In this document: piece by piece, positions 23,088 to 29,056 of the stretch
Position numbering within the stretch: position 1 is the stretch's first letter
How the letters are laid out: every line of letters starts with the position of its first letter
Assembly (NCBI GenBank): GCA_035296085.1
Contig: DATHBP010000151.1
Span: 1-30,210, forward strand
From: DATHBP01 sp035296085
GTDB lineage: Bacteria > Actinomycetota > Actinomycetes > Propionibacteriales > Nocardioidaceae
Length of the DNA: 30,210 nt
Direction: 5' to 3'
Program-made: the position numbers and the translations under genes
Notes under the pieces: generated by a model
What the model was told of the DNA's origin: nothing
The model's input: the letters and a program-made list of their open reading frames with translations, nothing else
Databases searched by the model: none

Positions 23088-24206
23088 TCAGCGCAGACCT
23101 GTCCCCCGGCGCAGGGCTAGCTGCAGCAAACGGTCCACCAAGGCCGGATAGTCCAGGCCGCTGGCCGCCCAGACGCGCGGGAACATCGAGCGGGTGGTGA
23201 ACCCCGGCATGGTGTTGATCTCGTTGACCACGACCCCGGCTGCTGCGGTCCAGAAGAAGTCCACCCTCGCCAGCCCCTCGCAGCCGATCGCCTCGAACGC
23301 CTGGACGGCTAACCGGCGTACCTCCGTGGCCGTCGCGCCGGGCAGGTCCGCCGGCACGTCAAGCCGCACGTGCTCGTCACCGAGATACTTTGCTTCGAAG
23401 TCGTAGAAGTCATACGTCTCGTCCACTGAGATCTCCGCCACGACGCTCGCCTGCGGTGGCTGGCCGTCGAGGCCGTCGAGGACACCGCACTCGAGCTCCC
23501 GCGCACCCTCGAGAGCGGCCTCCGCGATGACCTTCGGGTCGTAGCGACGCGCCTCGTCGACCGCGTCGTCCAGCTGCTCGGGCCGCTCCACCCGGCTGAT
23601 CCCGAGGCTGGACCCCCCGCGGGCAGGTTTCACGAACACCGGGTAGCCCAACCGAGAGACCGCCTCGACACACGCGAGCCGGTTCTGCAGCCACTCCCGT
23701 GCGCCCAGCACGGCGTACGGAGCCAGTGGCAGGCCGTGTGCCGCAAAGACCAACTTCATGTAGTGCTTGTCCATGCCGATGGCGCTGGCCAGAACACCCG
23801 CACCGACGTAGCGGACGCCGGCCATCTCGAAGAGCCCCTGGATCGTGCCGTCCTCGCCCCAGGGCCCGTGCAGCAACGGGAACACGACGTCCACCTCGCC
23901 AAGGGTGCGCGGAACCTGGCCCGGCTCAGAGACGACGAGCTCGCGGCTGGCGGGATCGCTGCTGAGCGCCACAACGGCTCCGCTCGGGTCCACGGCGGGT
24001 AGCTTGCCGTCGGTGATCGAGAGCCGGGTGGAGTCATCGGCCTCGAGCACCCATCTGCCGTCGACACTGATGCCGACCGGGACCACGTCGTAGCTGTCCC
24101 GGTCGATCGCCGCGAGGACGCTGCCGGCCGTCGCGCACGAAATCGCATGCTCGGCGGAGCGACCACCGAACACAACTGCAACGCGGGGCTTCCTCGGTGC
24201 GCTCAC
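23088..24206 (-). CDS. ddl: D-alanine--D-alanine ligase
   Basis: Ddl joins two D-alanines with ATP to make the peptidoglycan precursor dipeptide. The 372-residue protein is of the larger Ddl type. It has RVAVVFGGRSAEHAIS at the N-terminus, LHGPWGEDGTIQGLFEMAG, the ATP-grasp lysines in GMDKHYMK and VFVKPARGGSSLGISRV, and the metal-binding end RVDFFW...VVNEINTMPGFT. The GTG at 24206 yields the expected N-terminus. It lacks a ribosome binding site but has TAGGGT 7 nt upstream, so it may be leaderless. It is divergent from the cystathionine-lyase-type gene. Confidence 0.96.
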   Translation of the reverse strand: MSAPRKPRVAVVFGGRSAEHAISCATAGSVLAAIDRDSYDVVPVGISVDGRWVLEADDSTRLSITDGKLPAVDPSGAVVALSSDPASRELVVSEPGQVPRTLGEVDVVFPLLHGPWGEDGTIQGLFEMAGVRYVGAGVLASAIGMDKHYMKLVFAAHGLPLAPYAVLGAREWLQNRLACVEAVSRLGYPVFVKPARGGSSLGISRVERPEQLDDAVDEARRYDPKVIAEAALEGARELECGVLDGLDGQPPQASVVAEISVDETYDFYDFEAKYLGDEHVRLDVPADLPGATATEVRRLAVQAFEAIGCEGLARVDFFWTAAAGVVVNEINTMPGFTTRSMFPRVWAASGLDYPALVDRLLQLALRRGTGLR

Positions 24207-24213
24207 CGAGGAG

Positions 24214-24219
24214 ACCCTA
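24214..24219 (-). promoter_or_regulatory. -10 element of a probable leaderless ddl transcript
   Basis: TAGGGT on the minus strand ends exactly 7 nt before the ddl GTG, where transcription would begin at or beside the start codon. There is no ribosome binding site and no obvious -35. Confidence 0.4.
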
Positions 24220-24250
24220 GTGGCCGCCGTTGGTTGGGGGAGGTCGTGCG

Positions 24251-24264
24251 GCCGGCCGGCCGGC
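24251..24264. repeat. 14-bp perfect palindrome in the ddl / PLP-enzyme divergent region
   Basis: GCCGGCCGGCCGGC reads the same on both strands. It lies 10 bp upstream of the ATG of the transsulfuration gene and 45 bp upstream of ddl, a suitable place for an operator. Palindromes of GGCC units are also frequent by chance in such GC-rich DNA. Confidence 0.3.
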
Positions 24265-24274
24265 GTTCGACACA

Positions 24275-25360
24275 ATGGCCGGCGTGGCTGAACCGTTGAG
24301 CACGCCCGGTCCGTTGTCGATCCCCACGCTGCTGGTGACCAGCGGCCGTCCGGCGCACCAGCCGGACGCCCCCTTGAACCACCCCGTGACGCTGGCCGCC
24401 ACCTACGTCGCTGGCGGAGAGATGGAGTACGGCCGGTACGGCAACCCCGTCTGGTCGGCGTTCGAGGATGTCCTCGGCGCGCTGGAGGGCGGCCGGGCGC
24501 TCGTGTTCTCCTCGGGCCTGGCCGCCATCGCCACGGTGCTCGACCTAGTCACACCGGGAGAGGTGGTGGTGGCGCCACGACACGCCTACCTGGGGACGCT
24601 GCACCAGCTCGCGGAGCTCAACGACCACGGCCGGCTGAAGGTACGCACCGTAGACCTCGAGGACACCGATGCGGTGCTGGCAGCTGCCGAGGGTGCCGCC
24701 TTGGTGTGGCTGGAGTCGCCGACCAACCCGGCGCTCGAAGTGGCCGACATCGCAGCGATCTGCTCCGGCGCACACGCGGCAGGGGCCAAGGTGGTCGTGG
24801 ACAACACGTTCGCCACTCCGGTTCTCCAACGGCCGTTGGAGCTGGGCGCCGACGTCGTCGTTCATTCCGTTACGAAGTTCCTTGCCGGCCACTCCGATGT
24901 CGTGCTCGGGGCTGTGGTGACCAACGACGAGCAGGCCTACTCGGCGATCGACCGCAAACGCCGCAGCCTCGGTGCCATCGCCGGGCCGTTCGAGACATGG
25001 TTGGCGTTGCGCGGGCTGCGCACCCTTCACCTCCGGATTGAGCGCGCGTCCGCCAACGCCACCGAGCTCGCCACCCGCCTCGCCGCGCACCCCGCAGTGG
25101 TCCGAGCGCGATATCCGGGGCTCGGCGCCATCGTCGCCATCGAGCTCGCCGACGCCTCGAGCGCCGACCGGCTGGTAGTGGGTACCAAGGTATGGGTCAA
25201 TGCGACGAGCCTGGGTGGGGTCGAGTCGACGTTCGAGCGTCGACGCCGGTGGGCCACTGAGCCAGAGACGATTCCGGAGGGGCTCGTCCGGCTGAGCGTC
25301 GGCGTCGAGGACGTCGAGGATCTATGGGCCGACTTGCGGCAGGCCCTCGACGCAGTGTGA
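24275..25360 (+). CDS. Cys/Met metabolism PLP enzyme (cystathionine gamma-lyase/synthase type)
   Basis: A 361-residue PLP enzyme of the transsulfuration family. Recognisable are YGRYGNPVW (Tyr and Arg that bind the PLP phosphate of the partner subunit), ALVFSSGLAAI, RHAYLGTLHQL (ring-stacking Tyr), VVVDNTFATPVLQRPLELGA, the Schiff-base Lys in HSVTKFLAGHSDVVLG, and SLGGVEST...LVRLSVGVEDVEDL. The segment after RYPGL that normally carries HPQHELAKKQM and a Gly-rich loop is missing, so the protein is some 20-40 residues shorter than most homologues. That blocks a firm choice between lyase and synthase. The start is ATG 24275 or GTG 24284; neither has a binding site. CACAAT lies 7 nt before the GTG, so a leaderless start there is possible. 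Confidence 0.88.
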   Translation: MAGVAEPLSTPGPLSIPTLLVTSGRPAHQPDAPLNHPVTLAATYVAGGEMEYGRYGNPVWSAFEDVLGALEGGRALVFSSGLAAIATVLDLVTPGEVVVAPRHAYLGTLHQLAELNDHGRLKVRTVDLEDTDAVLAAAEGAALVWLESPTNPALEVADIAAICSGAHAAGAKVVVDNTFATPVLQRPLELGADVVVHSVTKFLAGHSDVVLGAVVTNDEQAYSAIDRKRRSLGAIAGPFETWLALRGLRTLHLRIERASANATELATRLAAHPAVVRARYPGLGAIVAIELADASSADRLVVGTKVWVNATSLGGVESTFERRRRWATEPETIPEGLVRLSVGVEDVEDLWADLRQALDAV

Positions 25361-25380
25361 GGCAGCAACCTGGTCGCTGG

Positions 25381-26382
25381 TCAGTACCGCTCGGGCTTGG
25401 CTGACCGCGACATCAAGCTGGCCAACATCTCGTGCGGTTTCATCGAAGCGTTCACCACGGCCGCGACGTGTTCGACGATGGGCACCTTTACGCCGTGCCG
25501 GGTCGCAAGATCAACGATGGACCGGCATGACTTCACCCCCTCGGCGACCTGACGGGTGCCGGCGGAGATGTCCTCGACGCTGAGCCCTCGGCCCAGCTTC
25601 TCGCCGAACGTCCGGTTGCGCGACAGCGGCGAGGAGCACGTGGCCACGAGGTCACCGAGGCCGGCAAGGCCGGCGAACGTGTACTGGTCCGCTCCGAGTG
25701 CGGCCCCCAACCGGGCTGTCTCGGCCAGCCCCCGGGTGATGACCGAAGCCCGGGTGTTGTCGCCGAACCCGAGACCAACGGCCATGCCGACGGCGAGCGC
25801 GATGACGTTCTTCGTCGCACCACCGAGCTCTGCCCCTACCACATCGGCGTTGGTGTACGGGCGAAACGACGGCGTATGGCACACCGCCTGCAGCCGCTGC
25901 GCCGATTCGGCGTTGACGCAGGCGACGACGCTGGCAGCTGGCTGGCGCTCGGCGATCTCGCGCGCCAGATTCGGTCCGGTGACCACAGCCACCTGGTCAC
26001 TCCCGGCCCCAGTGACCTCGCTGATCACCTCGCTCATGCGCTTGGCGCTGCCGAGCTCGATGCCCTTCATCAAGCTGACGAGCAGGACCCCCGGTGCCAT
26101 CATCGGCGACCAGCGTTCGAGGTTGGACCGCAACGTCTGCGACGGCAGAGCCAGCACCACGACCTCGGCCCCCCCGAGCACCACGTGCGGATCGGCACTG
26201 GCGACGAGCGAGTCCGGCAGGCGTACGCCCGGCAGGTAGTCGCCGTTCTCGTGGGTGGCGTTAATGGCCGCACAGAGCTCCGGTCGCCGACCCCAGAGAG
26301 CAACCTGGTTGCCGGCGTCACTGAGCACCAAGGAGAACGCAGTGCCCCAGGTGCCCGCACCGAAGACGGCGACCCGGCTCAC
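25381..26382 (-). CDS. gpsA: Glycerol-3-phosphate dehydrogenase [NAD(P)+]
   Basis: GpsA reduces dihydroxyacetone phosphate to sn-glycerol 3-phosphate, the backbone of phospholipids. The 333-residue protein has the nucleotide-binding VAVFGAGTWGTAFSLVL, VVVLALPSQTLR, GPNLAREIAERQPAA, the catalytic lysine in GGATKNVIALAVG, GFGDNTRASVITRGLAE and the typical end. The GTG at 26382 overlaps the plsC stop as GTGA. Pairing with plsC places two successive lipid-precursor steps in one unit. Confidence 0.96.
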   Translation of the reverse strand: MSRVAVFGAGTWGTAFSLVLSDAGNQVALWGRRPELCAAINATHENGDYLPGVRLPDSLVASADPHVVLGGAEVVVLALPSQTLRSNLERWSPMMAPGVLLVSLMKGIELGSAKRMSEVISEVTGAGSDQVAVVTGPNLAREIAERQPAASVVACVNAESAQRLQAVCHTPSFRPYTNADVVGAELGGATKNVIALAVGMAVGLGFGDNTRASVITRGLAETARLGAALGADQYTFAGLAGLGDLVATCSSPLSRNRTFGEKLGRGLSVEDISAGTRQVAEGVKSCRSIVDLATRHGVKVPIVEHVAAVVNASMKPHEMLASLMSRSAKPERY

Positions 26383-27092
26383 CGCTGGTGGGCCTCGAGG
26401 TTCAGGCGCTCCGGTGGCGCCTGCTCGCCTCGGATCTCCTCCAGCAAGGCCGTCACAGCAGTGCTGATCCGGTCCGAGGCCGCCCGCAGGACGTGCGGAG
26501 TAACCCGCTGTCCGCGGAGATCCTCGAGCTGTACCGGCGGCCCAGCCCAGACATGCATGGTCTTGCGGGGCAGCAGTCGCACCCGTCGGCCGTACGGCGC
26601 CAGCACCTCGTGCGCGCCCCACTGGCCCACCGGCACGAGCGGGCAGCCGGTCGTCAACGCGATGCGGGCTGCGCCGGTCTTGGCCACCATCGGCCACAGC
26701 TGGGGATCGCGCGTGATGGTGCCTTCGGTGTACACGACGACGCACTCTCCCCGGTTGACGGCCTCGACCGCCGCAGCCAGCGCCTTCGCCGCCTCAGACG
26801 TCCGCCGGAAGACCGGGATCTGACCGGCACCGGTGAGGACTCTTCCGACCAAGAAGACACCGAAGAGCTCGGACTTCACCAAGAATCGTGGCACCCGGCC
26901 GTTGTCGTACACGAAGTGCGCAATCACGAGTGGGTCGAAGAACGAGATGTGGTTGGCCACCACGACGCACCCGGTGCCCGCTGGCGGCAGGTGCTGGGCT
27001 CCCCTCCAGTCGCGGCGGGTCAGGCCCATCATCGGCGGCCTCAGCACGGCGACACAGAACGCCAGTGCAATCCCGTCTTTGCCGTCGCCCAC
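26379..27092 (-). CDS. plsC: 1-acyl-sn-glycerol-3-phosphate acyltransferase (PlsC family)
   Basis: A 237-residue membrane-associated acyltransferase that would make phosphatidic acid from lysophosphatidic acid. The HX4D motif is NHISFFDPL. The second block is FLVKSELF and the Glu-Gly block is VVYTEGTITRDP, followed by CPLVPVGQWG. An N-terminal hydrophobic stretch (GIALAFCVAVLRPPMMGL) fits membrane contact. The GTG at 27092 has a strong GGAGGAG site 5 nt away; the longer open frame upstream covers cofC antisense and is rejected. It is divergent from cofC across about 96 bp. Confidence 0.92.
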   Translation of the reverse strand: MGDGKDGIALAFCVAVLRPPMMGLTRRDWRGAQHLPPAGTGCVVVANHISFFDPLVIAHFVYDNGRVPRFLVKSELFGVFLVGRVLTGAGQIPVFRRTSEAAKALAAAVEAVNRGECVVVYTEGTITRDPQLWPMVAKTGAARIALTTGCPLVPVGQWGAHEVLAPYGRRVRLLPRKTMHVWAGPPVQLEDLRGQRVTPHVLRAASDRISTAVTALLEEIRGEQAPPERLNLEAHQR

Positions 27093-27153
27093 GCCCGCTC
27101 CTCCGCTGTCCCTAGCCGCTTCACCTTCGCGGTTCACGGTTGGCCTCCACCGA

Positions 27154-27181
27154 CTGACAGTGTCGGGCATGCTGACAAGAT
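27154..27181 (+). promoter_or_regulatory. Promoter of a probable leaderless cofC transcript
   Basis: CTGACA (27154-27159) and CAAGAT (27176-27181) are 16 bp apart, and the -10 ends 7 nt before the cofC ATG. No ribosome binding site is present between them. Confidence 0.4.
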
Positions 27182-27188
27182 CTCGGCA

Positions 27189-27878
27189 ATGGCACTCAAG
27201 GACGAGCGATCGTGGGTCCTCGTGATCCCCGTGAAGCACGCCAGCATCGCCAAGTCCCGGCTCGCCACGTTCGCCGGCGTGAGACGACCGGAGCTCGCCC
27301 GGGCGATGGCCGAGGACACGGTTGCAGCCGCGCTGCAATGCCCGCTCGTCCACGGCCTCGTCGTCGTGACCGACGACGAACCCAGCGCGACGGCACTGCG
27401 GCTCCTCGGTGCCGCGGTCGTGCCGGACGAGCCGTCGGCAGGGTTGAACGAAGCGCTCGAGCACGGGGTGAGTGTCGCTGCGCAGCTCGGCGACCACGTG
27501 GGGGCGCTGTCCGGCGACCTGCCGGCGCTGCGCCCGAACGAGCTGCAGAGCGCTTTGGCCGCGGCACCCGGCACCCGGCGCAGCTTCGTCGTCGACGCGG
27601 CCGGCTCGGGCACGACCGTGCTGCTGGCACCGGGAGGACTGCCGCTCGGGGCTCGGTTCGGGCCGGAGTCCGCCGCCGCACACCGGCGGTCCGGCGCAGT
27701 GGAGCTGCGCGGGGCGAGCCTGGACTCCCTACGGCGCGACGTCGACACCGAGGCAGACGTTGCCCACGCCGTCCGGCTCGGCGTCGGTGCCCGGACCGCC
27801 GGTGTCCTCGCCGCGCTGAGGGACCCGCACGCTGTCACCGCGTCCGTGCTCGGGAGCGGCCACGCGTCGCACGGTTAG
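27189..27878 (+). CDS. cofC: Phospholactate/phosphoenolpyruvate guanylyltransferase CofC
   Basis: CofC activates 2-phospholactate or phosphoenolpyruvate with GTP for coenzyme F420 synthesis. The 229-residue protein has VLVIPVKHASIAKSRLA (the NTP-binding Pro-Lys and Ser-Arg), LVVVTDDEPSATAL, VVPDEPSAGLNEALEHGVS and the metal-binding ALSGDLPALRP. These fit the CofC/FbiD family. The ATG at 27189 lacks a binding site but follows a promoter-like element by 7 nt. Longer in-frame starts lie over plsC. Its stop codon overlaps the HU stop on the other strand. The presence of cofC suggests that the organism makes F420. Confidence 0.93.
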   Translation: MALKDERSWVLVIPVKHASIAKSRLATFAGVRRPELARAMAEDTVAAALQCPLVHGLVVVTDDEPSATALRLLGAAVVPDEPSAGLNEALEHGVSVAAQLGDHVGALSGDLPALRPNELQSALAAAPGTRRSFVVDAAGSGTTVLLAPGGLPLGARFGPESAAAHRRSGAVELRGASLDSLRRDVDTEADVAHAVRLGVGARTAGVLAALRDPHAVTASVLGSGHASHG

Positions 27879-28462
27879 CTCTTCTTGGCGCTCGCCCGCT
27901 TGGCGGTCGTCGCCTTCCTGCCGCTGGTGGGGCTGGCGGTGGACTTGCTGGCAGAAGCCTTGCTGGTCGTGGACTTCTTGCCGGCGCTGGACTTGCTGGC
28001 GCTGGACTTGCTGGCGGCGCTCTTGCGGCCGGCGGTGCTCTTGCGCCCGGCCGTGGACGACGTCGCCTTGCCCGCTGCGGTCTTGCGGGCAGACGCGGAG
28101 CTGGTGGTCTTGCTGGCTGCCGTCTTGCGGCCAGTCGTGGAGCTGGCAGCCTTAGCCGCGGCGGCCGTCGCCTTGGGCATCTTCTTGTCGCCGGCGACGA
28201 AGGCCTTCAGCTCTGCCCCGGGTCGAAACCTCGGCACCGACGTCTTCTTGGCCCGGATGCGCTCGCCGGTGGCGGGGTTACGCACCATGCGCGCCGGCCG
28301 GTCGACCTTCTCGAAGGCACCGAACCCGGTGATCGCGACCTTCTCTCCCTTTGAGACCTCACGGGTGATCGTCTCGACCACCGCCTCGAGCGCGTTCTTC
28401 GCTTGGCGCTTGTCGCCGTCGAAGCGACTGGAGAGCGTCTCGATCAGCTGGCGTTTGTTCAC
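27875..28462 (-). CDS. hup: HU-type nucleoid protein with long histone-H1-like tail
   Basis: A 195-residue DNA-binding protein. Residues 1-91 are a standard HU fold: MNKRQLIETLSSRFDGDKRQ, then VAITGFGAFEKVDRPARMVRNPATGERI and the minor-groove-binding arm, ending in VPRFRPGAELKAFVAG. Residues 92-195 form a low-complexity Lys/Ser/Thr/Ala tail with GRK and ASK units (TTGRKTAASK, STAGRKSAASK, SASKSSASKSS) that resembles eukaryotic H1 tails and mycobacterial HupB. The GTG at 28462 has GAAGGGA upstream. The last bases overlap the end of cofC on the opposite strand. Confidence 0.96.
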   Translation of the reverse strand: MNKRQLIETLSSRFDGDKRQAKNALEAVVETITREVSKGEKVAITGFGAFEKVDRPARMVRNPATGERIRAKKTSVPRFRPGAELKAFVAGDKKMPKATAAAAKAASSTTGRKTAASKTTSSASARKTAAGKATSSTAGRKSTAGRKSAASKSSASKSSAGKKSTTSKASASKSTASPTSGRKATTAKRASAKKS

Positions 28463-28479
28463 TGGGCTTCCCTTCGCAA

Positions 28480-28561
28480 CGGTGCGCCGAGCACACGCCC
28501 GGCCCGGATGGCACCACGCAGCGTAGAGACAATCGGCGCACTCGGGAAGCCCGGTGCGCCG
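28480..28561. repeat. Pair of 10-bp direct repeats in the hup upstream region
   Basis: CGGTGCGCCG occurs at 28480-28489 and again at 28552-28561, 72 bp apart, bracketing most of the 108-bp region between ogt and hup. The hup promoter must lie between or beside them. Possible regulator sites, but chance is not excluded. Confidence 0.25.
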
Positions 28562-28570
28562 CGCAATTCG

Positions 28571-29056
28571 TCACACGGTCGAGAACAGTCCCGGCGCCTC
28601 CAGGGCGAGCAACGTTCGCTTGCGGTCCAAGCCGCCGGCGTAGCCGACCAGCTTGCCGCTCGCTCCGATCACTCGATGGCACGGCACGACGATGGCCACC
28701 GGGTTGGCGCCGTTGGCCGACCCGACCGCGCGCGCGGAACCTCTCGAGAGTCCAAGCTGCGCTGCGATCGCTCCGTAGCCGGTCGTCTGCCCGTACGGCA
28801 CATGCCGCAGCGCTGCCCAGACTCTTTGCTGGAATGGCGTGCCCCGCAGGGCCAACGGCACGTCGAAATCCCTGCGCTCGCCGGCGAAGTAGGAAGCCAG
28901 CTGCTCGCGGGCGGACCTCAGCAGCGTCAGATCGTCGTCGCGGACGGCGTCGACGGGCGGCTCCTCCGAGAAGGAGACGGCCGTGATCGCATCGCCTTCC
29001 GCGACGACGACGAGCCCTCCGACCGGGCTGTCCAGGGCGGTCCAGTAGCGCGTCAT
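28571..29056 (-). CDS. ogt: Methylated-DNA--protein-cysteine methyltransferase
   Basis: A suicide repair protein that takes the methyl group from O6-methylguanine. The 161-residue protein has the active site VVPCHRVIG (acceptor Cys126) and the DNA-binding helix with TGYGAIAAQLGLSRGSARAVGSANGANP, and ends with GGLDRKRTLLALE. Length is normal for Ogt. The ATG overlaps the stop of the upstream AlkA gene (ATGA), so both repair enzymes are coupled and probably induced together. Confidence 0.95.
   Translation of the reverse strand: MTRYWTALDSPVGGLVVVAEGDAITAVSFSEEPPVDAVRDDDLTLLRSAREQLASYFAGERRDFDVPLALRGTPFQQRVWAALRHVPYGQTTGYGAIAAQLGLSRGSARAVGSANGANPVAIVVPCHRVIGASGKLVGYAGGLDRKRTLLALEAPGLFSTV

Noticed and set aside
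27885..28190. Short repeated units resembling a repeat array or CRISPR
   Set aside because: The repeats are irregular, have no constant repeat/spacer lengths, and encode the in-frame Lys/Ser tail of HU.
27212..28354. Plus-strand 380-codon open frame across the cofC/hup junction
   Set aside because: It is the third frame of cofC followed by the antisense of the HU tail; the AGLAGG-like repeats mirror the Lys/Ser/Ala repeats of HU.
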